A stretch of 64,000 nucleotides of DNA, from the NCBI GenBank assembly GCA_010671905.1, contig JAAHII010000001.1, forward strand, positions 1,922,001 through 1,986,000, in the 5' to 3' direction. Made by a program: the position numbers and the translations under genes. Source of the stretch: Leptolyngbya sp. SIOISBB. Its GTDB lineage: Bacteria > Cyanobacteriota > Cyanobacteriia > Phormidesmidales > Phormidesmidaceae. The notes under the pieces are model-generated. The model worked only from the letters and a program-made list of their open reading frames with translations, was not told where the DNA came from and did not search any database. This document shows positions 32,946 through 43,000 of this stretch, piece after piece (position 1 is the stretch's first letter; each line of letters begins with the position of its first letter).

Positions 32946-33465
32946 GGTTCAGGAATCCTTGCCCGTTTGGAACCACCCCAGTTTCTGGGACAACGACAAG
33001 TTTTCCGCACCAGCTTCCCGCGCTGATGTCTGGCATCATTGAAGTGCGGTTGGTCTAACCACTGCTTTTACCAGTGTCACAGCCACTAGAAGCACTCCCT
33101 AACTCAGACTCTGGTAGTTGGCTTTGATATCACTCTTACCCAGCTTGTTGGGACATTTTAGGAGAGCTAGGAACTACTGGCAGTTCACTACACAGAGATA
33201 ATGACTCGCCAGGTCACGACTTTAGTTTTGTCTGTTAGTACTCGCCTTGACCTCACGGAAAATGACGGCAGCTATAGATTTCTGAATTTTTTTGAGAATA
33301 GAGTTAATTTCGGAAAGGGAAGTAGTACTATTTTCCCTAATTTACCTATAGGACACTCACAGCGAAATAGTCAAAGTCATCCGTCTCTGGCAAACTAGCC
33401 AGGCTATTAGTCTTCACTTCAATTTATAAGTTCTAGTCTCTCTATCAGCTTATTTATCTAGAAAC

Positions 33466-34776
33466 ATGACCCGCATTGGTATTCTGTGCCCTGCGGCATT
33501 GGGCCATTTGAATCCTATGGGTAACCTGGGAAATGAGCTGCAGCACCGAGGGCATGAAGTAACCCTATTTGGGATTCCTGATATTAAAGAAAAGATTGCT
33601 CGTGCTCAACTGGGCTTTCACGAAATTGGTGCCCAATCTTATCCGTATGGAAGTCTGAAATCTATCTATGAGCAGCACGGCCAAAGCATTGGTCTAGCAG
33701 GACTTAAATTCTCAATTAAAGCATTTCGAAAGGGCGCAGAAATGCTATTCAAAGAAGCCCCCGATGCAATTGTTGAAGCGGGCATTGAACTCCTTTTGAT
33801 TGATCAATTAACGGCTGCCGGTGGAACAATTGCAGACTACCTCAACCTGCCGTTTATTACCGTCTGTAATGCTTTGCCGATTAATCGTGAACCAGGCTTA
33901 CCACCCAACTATACCCAATGGGGGTATCAGGATATTTGGTGGGCTAAATTGCGTAATCAAGCAGGCTACCGATTCTTAGACTATTTAACCCTTTCCATCC
34001 AGAAGCTGATTCGAAAACAGCGGCAACAATGGCAGTTACCAGCCTACAGACATTGGAATGATTCGGGCTCAACCCTGGCGCAACTTTGCCAAGTGCCAGC
34101 GGTTTTAGATTTCCCGCGGAAAACCCTCCCTCCCTGGTTTCATTATGTCGGTCCTCTTCGAAGTCCTTCAGGCATTGAGCCAGCTAATGCTAAAGCACAA
34201 AATCTTGCCCTTAAAGACTTGGAAGATAAGCCGTTGATCTATGCCAGTTTAGGGACCGTGCAGAGCCAAAACTGGCAGATTTTTCGCGTGATTGCAGAAG
34301 CCTGTTTAGGGATGGATAGGCAACTCGTAATTGATTTGGGTAACCCTGACGCCGATCCAGCCCAAGCCGATTTTCCAGGAGCTGTTGTGTTATCCTTTGC
34401 TCCCCATAAACACCTGATTGGTCGCGCCAGTTTAGTCATCACCCATGGGGGGAGTACCGTCATTGATTGTTTTCAGGCCGGAGTTCCCGTCGTGGTCATC
34501 CCCATTACCAATGACCAGCCTGGCATGGCTGCTCGAGTGGCCTCTACAGGAGCTGGTAACGTGGTTCCGCTGCATCGTTTGGATGCTCCTACCTTAAGAA
34601 CCGCGATTGAAGCGATCGCCAGCCATGCACACTACCGAGATAGCGCCGCAAACCTGGCATCTGCAATCCATGCAGCAGGAGGGGTTCGCTATGCGGCAGA
34701 TATTGTTGAGCAGGTAGACGCGACTGGAGCCGCAGTTTTAGCCTCTGCAGACATTTGCCCAAAAATCCAGGTGTAG
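33466..34776 (+). CDS. UGT/MGT-type glycosyltransferase, copy 2
   Basis: 436 residues from ATG 33466. Paralogue of the gene at 28660: same opening GILCPAALGHLNPM, same LLLIDQLTAAGGTIADYLNL, same LPPWFHYVGPL, and the donor-site block HGGSTVIDCFQAGVPVVVIP with NDQPGMAARV. GT-B fold enzymes of this kind glucosylate small lipophilic acceptors. Two related copies near one PKS cluster suggest two successive sugar additions, or a duplication now split by the inserted beta-propeller gene and mobile DNA. It ends close to the convergent adenylation-enzyme remnant. Confidence 0.9.
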   Translation: MTRIGILCPAALGHLNPMGNLGNELQHRGHEVTLFGIPDIKEKIARAQLGFHEIGAQSYPYGSLKSIYEQHGQSIGLAGLKFSIKAFRKGAEMLFKEAPDAIVEAGIELLLIDQLTAAGGTIADYLNLPFITVCNALPINREPGLPPNYTQWGYQDIWWAKLRNQAGYRFLDYLTLSIQKLIRKQRQQWQLPAYRHWNDSGSTLAQLCQVPAVLDFPRKTLPPWFHYVGPLRSPSGIEPANAKAQNLALKDLEDKPLIYASLGTVQSQNWQIFRVIAEACLGMDRQLVIDLGNPDADPAQADFPGAVVLSFAPHKHLIGRASLVITHGGSTVIDCFQAGVPVVVIPITNDQPGMAARVASTGAGNVVPLHRLDAPTLRTAIEAIASHAHYRDSAANLASAIHAAGGVRYAADIVEQVDATGAAVLASADICPKIQV

Positions 34777-34830
34777 TATGCCCCCAAGCAACTCACCACG
34801 ATTGCCTGAGTTGTCTCTGTTAACGTCATC

Positions 34831-35450
34831 TCAAGAACTCGGTAATGGGTTAATTCCTCTTTGCTTGATGTTGTCTTCTGCCGACTGAGAAAGTTTAGGC
34901 CAAGGGAGGAAATTCAGTCTGAGAATCCGCTTACTGGGGGCAGCATCTGAGGCACTATGAATACTTTTATGTTCTTCACGGAAGCTTGGTTGCAAGCGCC
35001 CTAAAGCTTCCACCAGAGAGTCATAAATTTGATCAAATTTGTCCTTATCAAGGTCAACACCTTTTAGGACTTCTAGATCCAGAAACAAGTACTGTCTACC
35101 AGCTTCGTAGTGCACTTTGGCACAATAGAAACCAGTTAGAACTTGATTCAGTTCCTCACTACGCACTGCCTCGTCCAGCATATATTCTTCGATATTATCT
35201 GCACCAAGGATGAGGCATCGATCAGTTCTACCGGTCAAGGCAATTAAGCCATGGGGAAGTAATCTACTAGCTGATTTTAAGATTTCAATCCAGGGTAAAT
35301 CTTCGGCGTGAAGCTTCTTGTAAGAAACGATGTTTCGCCTTAACTCTGGCCAATTGTAAAAAGCGACTCGATCATAAAACTGGTAGCGTACTATCGGTAT
35401 TCCTTGACGTGAGTTCGACGAACAAAAATAGGTAATAAAAAAGCAGATGA
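34831..35450 (-). pseudogene. C-terminal remnant of an adenylate-forming (PaaK/CapK-like) enzyme
   Basis: The open frame encodes a C-terminal part only. The region before LTGRTDRC at 35238 is also coding in the same frame (SSNSRQGIPIVRYQFYDRV, then LHAEDLPWIEILKSASRLLP), so the short ORF starting at TTG 35238 is not a true gene start. IPIVRY and LTGRTDRCLILGADNIEEYM resemble the hinge and C-terminal subdomain of phenylacetate-CoA-ligase/CapK-like enzymes. The ATP-binding N-terminal two-thirds is absent. It abuts a truncated oxygenase at about 35450, which looks like a deletion junction. Family assignment is moderate. Confidence 0.6.
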
Positions 35451-35453
35451 AAA

Positions 35454-35657
35454 TTAGCCAAAATCTTGTGCCTGTTGGACGGCACTAAAACCTTTGAATA
35501 GAAGATGTCCTGTTTCTAGCAGTCGATTTTCTAAGAACTCTCGGCAATCTCTCAACCAATTTAATGTTGCTGCGAGAGATGCCCTTTGGAGGTGATCGGG
35601 AGCATATACGATCGCCGAAGAGGTTTCATAGTTTGATTGAAGGGTGCTTACCTTCAT
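35454..35657 (-). pseudogene. N-terminal remnant of a TauD/clavaminate-synthase-like oxygenase
   Basis: 67 residues ending in WLRDCREFLENRLLETGHLL then FKGFSAVQQAQDFG. This resembles the N-terminal helix and LLFRGF strand of Fe(II)/2-oxoglutarate dioxygenases of the TauD/SyrP group. The HxD...H iron site, which lies further on, is missing. Its ATG overlaps the stop of the PKS gene (ATGA at 35654-35657), so it was translated in series with it. The break coincides with the adenylation-enzyme fragment. Confidence 0.6.
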
Positions 35658-38600
35658 TGTTCTAATTCCTGCTTGAGTTCATAGGTAATGAATTGGAGAT
35701 AGCGAGTTAAGGAGCGATAGTCTTTAAAGTGAATCAGCGATTCATAGGATAACTGAGGGCCAATACGGAAAGTGATTTTGCTCCCCACCTTGCTCAGTTG
35801 TTCCCTGGAAACGAAAGTGGCCAATGCTGTCATCCCGCCAAGTTTGGTTAGTAATTGAAACAGCCGACTATTTTGCCCATCAAAATAAATGGGGACTACC
35901 GTTGCTCGGCTTTTGGTAACAACCTGGGCGGCAAAGGGTTGCCAGGAGCGATCGACGGCATGCTTGCCAGACCACTGACGAGACAGAGAAACCAGTCCAG
36001 AGGGGAAGATAATCAAAGCGCCGCCTTGTTGGACGTACTCAATGGCTGTGTTCATGGTGTTCATATCTTCCTCTGTGATTTCTCCTTTGAGGAGGTTTTG
36101 CACATCTAAGGGCAGTAGAAACTTCTCCCGTGCTGGAAATCGATTTGCTTTACCAAAAGGAGCTGACAATATTTTGAAATCAGCACGACGCAGGGAAACT
36201 AGATATTCGGTGATTGCCCCGTCGATATAGCCAAAGGGATGATTGGCGACTATGACTGTTGGACCTGCCTGGGGAATGTGGCTCAAAGCAGATTCATTGA
36301 AATCAAGTTCCAGGTTGAGGCGTCGTATGCAAGACTGCTGTAGTGTCTCATCGGCTTGTTTTTGAGAGCAGTATTCCTGAATGATCTGTTCCATCCCCTC
36401 AATGCCACTGATCTGACGGACAGCATCTCTAATCAGGCGCTCGGGTGTGGTCAGGTCGTCATCGTCCCGTTCATAAATCAGCTCCCTCAACTTAAAAATC
36501 AGGGAATATTGGTTGTCTGAAGAAGGTTGAAGGTTTGCCGCCGCTGTAGACCGACTAGGAATCACTGGTTTAACTGAATTAGGACTTGGGGAGGGCGGTG
36601 TAGCTGGAGTCGCGGCCGCACTGATCGATGGCAGCGACATGGCTGCTAAAACGAGTTGCAGTAAATCATTGATTGTGAGGCTCTTGCCCAGTTGGACAAC
36701 CGGTAAATTGACCGTCAATTCTTTAGAAAGCCAGTTGCGTAGCTCTACGGTCATCAATGAGTCAAGACCATAGATTTCCAGCGGTTGGTTGGGTTCTAAC
36801 TCTGTTGCGGACTCCATACCCAACATGTTGCTGATGTTTTCAGTCAACGATCGCTGCAGGAAAGTTGGCTGGTCTTCGTTGGGTAACGTTAATAGCGTTT
36901 GCTTGAGGGTTTGGCGCTTCTGTGATGGCAGGGTTGGTGAATTGGTTAGGACGCTGGTTGGCCTTAACGCTGGTGTTAAGTTGACTGGCGCTGGCGGCTG
37001 AACGCGGAAGTTTGGTGGAGCTGACGGAGCTACATTCACCGCCAGTTTGGGTAACTCCTCCGGTAGACTCTGCAACAGCAACTGAGTTAGGTCGATGACG
37101 GTGATGGTCTTGGTGAGTTTAACAACCGGCACCTTGACCTCGAGTTCTTTCAGCAGCCAGTTACGCAACTCAACTGTCATCAGTGAATCAAGACCATATT
37201 GTTCCAGCGGTTGGTTTGGTTCCAACTCCGTATCCTGATCGAGACCCAGCAGTTGGCTGATCCCTTTGACGAGTTCACTTTGTAGCGTCGCGGCCCGTTG
37301 CTCAAGCGTCACTGATCCTAGGGTTGGGAGAAGAGTCCGTGCGGGTAAGGATTGTGGGTGAGCTGGGGCAAAAGACGGCTTACCTGACCCAGAAGATAAG
37401 CCAGTTAAGCTTTGAGTGCTGGTCTGAGGAGCTTGCAGGGCCTCAGATACCAAATTCTCAAAATATCTGGGTACGCGATCGCCACTAAATCGCTTCTGGA
37501 ACTCTTGCCAATCGAGGGGAAAGATCCCAACTTGGGAAACATCTCTGGTCATTAAGTGCTCCAGGCAATCTAGTCCTGCTGCCGGTGTAAGCATCTGTAA
37601 CCGTTGCAAATTCGCCCGTTGCGATCGAATCTCTTTGGCCATGCCCGTATTGGCCCAGGCCCCCCAGTTCACAGTGAGGCTGGGCAGCCCCAGTTGATTT
37701 CGATAGTCTGCCATCCGGTCTAAAAAGAGATTGCCTGCAGCATAGGGGCCCCGCGCGGCGGGGCCCAGTAATGAGGTCACTGAAGAGAACATGACAAAAC
37801 TATCCAGCTCAGCATCGAGCGTTAGCCTGTGCAAATTCCAGGTTCCTTGCACTTTTGCCGCCAACCCTTTCTGGAAACGCGCCCAATTCTGGCCCAATAA
37901 CAACCCGTCCTCTAGGGCTCCGGCAGCATGAAAAATCCCTCTGAGCGGGGGCATGCTGGCTCGAATCTCTTCTATAGCCTGGGAGAGCTCTGTCTGGGAA
38001 GCGACATCCGTTTGTAAAATCTCAATCTGGACGCCCTGTTGTGCCAATTGTTGCAGAACGGTGTTTGCCTTCTCAGCCGCTGCCGAACCATCACTCAACT
38101 GAGTCGGCCCCCGTCGGCTCAATAGGGCTAAATGACGGGCTCCACGCTCTGCCAGGCGTTGGGTGAGCTGAAAGCCGATACCCCCCAGTCCACCAGTCAG
38201 CAGGTACGTTCCGTCTGGGTCGATTTGGCCGGGGGGGCGAATCTGGCGGAAGGTGAGGACCAGTTTGCCAATGTGGCCCCCCCGCTGCATCAGCCGGAAT
38301 CCCTCGGTCGCCTTTTGAATGGGGAAGGCTTTGTATAAAACCTGGAGCTCGCCTTGGGCAAATAGATCCAGCAAGGCCTGGAACATCGATTGCACCAGCG
38401 CCGGTTCATGATCGCGATAATCACCGAGATAATAGGGAATGTAGCTAATATCAGGCTTCACTTGGGCGAGTTGAGCGTCACTCCAGAGTTCGGCTTTGCC
38501 TAATTCAATAAATTTGCCGCCAGGACGCAACACAGACAGGCCTTTTACAATGAACTCTCCAGTTAGGGAATTCAATACCAGGTCAATGCCTTCCTCAGCG

Positions 38601-40057
38601 GTAAGCGTGCGAATCGCGGCGGCAAAGTCGGTGGTTCTGGAGTTCATCACATGGGGCACACCCAGAGATCGCAACAAGGCCCGTTTTTCCTCTGACCCTG
38701 CCGTGGCAAAGATCTCGACTCCTGCCCGCTGGGCCAACTGGATGGCCGCTAACCCAACTCCGCCTGCACCCGCATGAATTAACACCCGATCGCCGGCTTT
38801 AATTTTGCCAATTTCATACAGCGTTTGATAAGCCGTCAAAAAGGTGATGGGAATAGCAGCGCCTTGTTCAAAGCTCAGGCTGTCTGGTAGTTCGGCAATA
38901 ACTTGATGGTGGGCTAGTACATAGCGACGAAACGTCCCTGTGGCGAGTCCCAGTACTTTTTTACCGATCCAAGCTGGGTCTACACCTTGACCAACCCGGA
39001 CTACCCGTCCGGCAAACTCGCCACCAAGCGGTCCTTGCTTCCCTTTGTATGTGCCTAATGCATTCAGTACATCGCGGAAATTCAGTCCTGCGGCAACCAC
39101 CTCAACCTCAACTTGGCCAGGTTCAGGCGCGGGCCGCTCCTGAGGCACTAACTGGAGCGTGTTCAATAGTCCTCGAGTTTCAATATCTAGCTGAAAAGCC
39201 TCTGCTTCTGGGCAGTCTAGCCCCGTCGGTGTAGCAGCATTGAGGGTTAAACGACTTAATCTAGGAACCCAGCGTTGCCCTTGACAGTAAGCGACTTCTT
39301 CTTCGTCAGACGGCTGTTGTAATTCGGCCCACAAAATTGCACCAGCGCCAGCTTGATTGAACGGATCGAGGTCAATTTGTCGACAATTCAGCTCCGGATG
39401 CTCCGAGCGGATAACCCGTCCTAGGCCCCAAAGAGGAGCGCCAGAAAGCTCAAACGCTCTCGGCAGATCGACTACAGGCCGCTGACATCCTCCAGTCATT
39501 AACCAAAGCTCGCAGGGCCAGGGCCGATCTCGCTGTGCCAAGGCCTGAACCAGATGCAACGTGCTGGCGCAACTGTCTGTCACCTGAGCCGTGAGAGCGG
39601 TCGTCGAAGCGATCGTGCTTGTCAGCTTACCCGTCTGAGTCAGCAGTCCCAGATGTAGTATCCGCTTCAAAGCAGGAGCGCCAGAGGAGGCTATCTCTTG
39701 CAGTAAGGTCTGAAAGTCTGTATGGCTATTGACAGCAATCTCGTATTCACGAGTAGAGCGCTGTTCAAAGGTCGAGCCGAGTCTGACCTGTACTATCGCT
39801 TCTGCTTGGCCGCAGAGGGTAGCGGCAATGGCGTCGGCCCAACTGTGTTCTGTTGCTGGCAGCAGCAGCAGGGTCAGTCCGTCTAAGTGACTGACCTGGG
39901 ATTCTTGGGTAATTGCGGCTACTGACGGTAGCGGTTGCGGCTGCCATCGAGTTTCATAGGCATCTTGGGCTAGCAGTTGCCGCTGCTGCTCCACATCCGA
40001 GAGCCGGTCAAATGTGATCCGATAGAGCCCCCAATATAGAAGCAATTGGCGTGCCAT
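35654..40057 (-). CDS. PKS module, C-terminal part: ER-KR-ACP-ACP-acyltransferase
   Basis: 1467 residues. In order: the KR structural subdomain start, an ER (GECSG-like region as GGEFAG, NADPH motif HAGAGGVGLAA), a KR (TGGLGGIG, LED near LDD so B-type-like, SSV and YAAGN), two ACPs (each YGLDSLMTVELRNW), a Pro/Ser-rich linker, and a C-terminal domain with ANHPFGYIDG and IIFPSGLVS. The last domain resembles PlsC/hemolysin-type lysophospholipid acyltransferases. A PKS ending in an LPLAT domain suggests release by acyl transfer to a hydroxyl or amine, possibly on a lipid; this is inference. The start lies inside the preceding ORF and the two are best read as one gene broken by a frameshift. The gene is followed by the oxygenase remnant with an ATGA overlap. 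Confidence 0.88.
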   Translation of the reverse strand: MARQLLLYWGLYRITFDRLSDVEQQRQLLAQDAYETRWQPQPLPSVAAITQESQVSHLDGLTLLLLPATEHSWADAIAATLCGQAEAIVQVRLGSTFEQRSTREYEIAVNSHTDFQTLLQEIASSGAPALKRILHLGLLTQTGKLTSTIASTTALTAQVTDSCASTLHLVQALAQRDRPWPCELWLMTGGCQRPVVDLPRAFELSGAPLWGLGRVIRSEHPELNCRQIDLDPFNQAGAGAILWAELQQPSDEEEVAYCQGQRWVPRLSRLTLNAATPTGLDCPEAEAFQLDIETRGLLNTLQLVPQERPAPEPGQVEVEVVAAGLNFRDVLNALGTYKGKQGPLGGEFAGRVVRVGQGVDPAWIGKKVLGLATGTFRRYVLAHHQVIAELPDSLSFEQGAAIPITFLTAYQTLYEIGKIKAGDRVLIHAGAGGVGLAAIQLAQRAGVEIFATAGSEEKRALLRSLGVPHVMNSRTTDFAAAIRTLTAEEGIDLVLNSLTGEFIVKGLSVLRPGGKFIELGKAELWSDAQLAQVKPDISYIPYYLGDYRDHEPALVQSMFQALLDLFAQGELQVLYKAFPIQKATEGFRLMQRGGHIGKLVLTFRQIRPPGQIDPDGTYLLTGGLGGIGFQLTQRLAERGARHLALLSRRGPTQLSDGSAAAEKANTVLQQLAQQGVQIEILQTDVASQTELSQAIEEIRASMPPLRGIFHAAGALEDGLLLGQNWARFQKGLAAKVQGTWNLHRLTLDAELDSFVMFSSVTSLLGPAARGPYAAGNLFLDRMADYRNQLGLPSLTVNWGAWANTGMAKEIRSQRANLQRLQMLTPAAGLDCLEHLMTRDVSQVGIFPLDWQEFQKRFSGDRVPRYFENLVSEALQAPQTSTQSLTGLSSGSGKPSFAPAHPQSLPARTLLPTLGSVTLEQRAATLQSELVKGISQLLGLDQDTELEPNQPLEQYGLDSLMTVELRNWLLKELEVKVPVVKLTKTITVIDLTQLLLQSLPEELPKLAVNVAPSAPPNFRVQPPAPVNLTPALRPTSVLTNSPTLPSQKRQTLKQTLLTLPNEDQPTFLQRSLTENISNMLGMESATELEPNQPLEIYGLDSLMTVELRNWLSKELTVNLPVVQLGKSLTINDLLQLVLAAMSLPSISAAATPATPPSPSPNSVKPVIPSRSTAAANLQPSSDNQYSLIFKLRELIYERDDDDLTTPERLIRDAVRQISGIEGMEQIIQEYCSQKQADETLQQSCIRRLNLELDFNESALSHIPQAGPTVIVANHPFGYIDGAITEYLVSLRRADFKILSAPFGKANRFPAREKFLLPLDVQNLLKGEITEEDMNTMNTAIEYVQQGGALIIFPSGLVSLSRQWSGKHAVDRSWQPFAAQVVTKSRATVVPIYFDGQNSRLFQLLTKLGGMTALATFVSREQLSKVGSKITFRIGPQLSYESLIHFKDYRSLTRYLQFITYELKQELEQ

Positions 40058-43000
40058 TCAGATCATAGATAAAAATATCGACAGGAGGATTGCGATCACC
40101 GGCTTGAACAGCGTCGGACTTTCGGACGTAGCACCAAATCTGATCGCCTGCTTTGCCGTAAATCTCAACGCTTTCATAAAAGAAAGGTACCTTTGAGACG
40201 GCATGTATATTGCTGCCATCTGCCCACCGCGATACTTGTGAGCAGCCGTCTAGTAGAACCGGATGCAAGAAGTAGTTAACCGCATCAGCTCGCAGGTTAG
40301 ATGGAAGACAGATTCGCCCCAAAGCTTCGGTTTGGGATGCTGTTACCCAAAGCTCTTGCACACCTTGAAAACTCGGTCCATACTTCAGTCCAGTCTGTTC
40401 CATTTCGGCATAAATGGACTGGCGATCGAGGGTCTCCTGAAATCGCGGTCGCATTTCCTCCAGCAGAGGGACTGACGGATGCGATTTTTTCTCAAAAATG
40501 ATCTCTCCAGTCGCGTGTTGAATCCAATTTGGACTGGATGTTGTCGATGCGAAATCAGTGCTAGCAATGGCAAACTCGATCCGGTCTTCTTGGGGTGTCA
40601 GCAGCATTTGCACCGGCCTCGGCAACTCCGTAGACAAGGCGATCGGTACTTTGAGATGCAAATTTGAGACCGTGAAGGATAACTCAGGAGCCAGCTGGGA
40701 GCCAGCGGCGATCGCCATTTCGACATAGACTGCGCCGGGCATGATCACGGCATCATCGACTTGATGATCTACGAAGTAAGGAGGCGTCTGCGCACTGAGA
40801 TGATTTTGGAAATACGTCTGACCATTCAGCTCTACCTGTCCTCGGTAACCCAGCAGGGGATGAACTGGCGACTCTGTGAGGGCGATCGCAGCAGCTGGTT
40901 GAGACGTCAAACTGGTTGCCGGGTAAGCAAATTCTGACCAGTAGCGCTTGCGCTGAAAGGGATAAGTGGGCAGATCAATCATGGGAAAAGATTGATCCGG
41001 ATACAGCGCTCGCCAGTCTGGATCGATTCCCTGACTGTATAGATGGACCAGGCTTTCTGCCATCATCTGAGTATCGTTAAACCCTGGTCTCAGAGACATC
41101 AACCAGGTAGCCGAAGAATCGGGTAAACAGCGCTGCCCCAGGTTGATCAGCGTGGGTCGGGGACCAATTTCCACAAACAGTTGGGTGCCCGCTGCTTCTA
41201 AGGTGTGCATCGATGTCTCAAACTGCACCGCTTGACGGGTATGGGCCAGCCAGTAGTCTGGTTGGCCCATGGCTTGGGCGGTCATCTGCTGCCCCGTCAG
41301 GTTAGAGACGAGAGGAATGTGTAATGAGCCAAAGTCAACCTGCTCAAGAGCTTGGCGCAGGGGCTCCAGCATGGGTTCCAGGAGGGCCGAATGAAACCCA
41401 TGGGAAACTGGGAGGCGGCGCACCGTCATCTCTTGCTGTTCCAGGATGGGCAGAATTCCCTGTAGGGTTTCCTCATCTCCAGACAGCACGGTTTGATCAG
41501 GGGCATTGATGGCGGCTACAGAAATTGTTTCAGGTAGGCGCCCCCCTAGCACCGCTTCGATGGTTGCTGGGGGGGCCGCAACTGCCGCCATGCCACCACC
41601 GGCCGGTAATGCTTGCATCAGTTGCCCACGGGTGGCGATCAAGGCCAGCCCCTGCTCCAGGCTAAACAGCCCAGATACACAGGCCGCCACATACTCACCA
41701 ACACTGTGACCCAAGACGATATCTGGGGTCACCCCCCAAGACCTCCAGGTCTGATAGAGGGCATATTCCAGGGCAAAAATGGCCGGTTGGGCAAGGGCCG
41801 TTTGTTGGAGTTGGTGTTCAGCATCGGGGTAATTAGAGCCGTCAATCAACTCCAAGAGCGATTCGCCGAGATGGGACCTCAGGAGGCGATCACACATCTC
41901 CATGGTCTCTCTAAAGACGGCGTTGCTAGCTAGCAATTGTTGCCCCATCTGCACCGATTGCGACCCCTGCCCGGTGAATAAAAAGGCAACTTTAGGTGGC
42001 TGTTGGCTAGAAGTCGCTTCTGGGGGGTCTGCAACGGCGATGAAACTGGATAAGGATTGTTGCAATTGCTCAACGGTGTGCCCTGTAAAGCCCTGGCGAT
42101 AACGGAAATGGGTTCGCCGGGTATTGGCCGTTTGGCAAATCATCTCTAACGGCACCTGACTGACGCTCAGGTACTCCTGATAGCGCTGGACTTGAGCAAT
42201 CAAGGCCGGAGCACTGGGGGCCGATAGACACAGCATGGGAGCTGGGACGGTTTGTTCCGGGAGCGATCGCTCCCTTCGTTCAGCTTCTTCCAGCACGAGA
42301 TGGGCATTCGTTCCACTAAACCCAAAAGAATTGATCGCGGCATAGCGCTTCGAGCCTGGAGTTGTCCAGGGCATGGTCGAAGTAGGCACCAACATGTTGG
42401 CCGCTTCGGCGGGAATGGTCGGATTCAGCCGCTGAAAATGCAGATTGGCCGGAATTTCCCGATGCTGTAGCGCCAGCACTGTTTTGATGACTGAGGCAAT
42501 ACCACTAGCCGCCTCACAGTGACCGATATTGGTCTTGACCGACCCAACTGGGAGCTGGTTACCATGGGCTTGATGACTCTGACCAAACACCTCCCAGATC
42601 GAACTAAATTCCACCGGGTCACCAACTGGCGTGCCGGTACCATGGGCTTCCACATAAGTGATATCGGTTGGCGACAGCTCAGTGTTCGCCAAGACTTGTC
42701 GCATTAATGTCGCTTGAGCCTGGGCATCGGGAGCGGTGATGCTACTGCTATTACCGTCCTGATTAACACCAGTGCCGCGCACCACAGCCAGAATTTGACT
42801 GCCATCTTGCAGGGCATCCTCCAACCGCTTCAGCACCAGCATGCCACAGCCTTCTGACCGCACAAATCCATTCGCTTGCTCATCAAACGCCTTACAGCGC
42901 CCAGCAGGAGATTGGGTCCCCAATTTGGAAGCCAAAATAAACACCCCAGGATCCAGCAACACATTCACTCCCCCCACCAGGGCCGCATCGGCTTCACGGG

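Larger units (their letters stand above)
31934..33465. other. 1.5-kb intergenic region with a MITE and a hairpin, no supported gene
   Basis: All six frames are short and show no family I can recognise. The region contains the MITE-like element at 32198-32343 and a perfect hairpin at 32908-32945. The sequence from about 32450 to 33190 looks like decayed mobile or coding DNA but cannot be assigned. The promoter of the second glycosyltransferase should lie in the last 150 nt, which are AT-rich. Confidence 0.6.
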
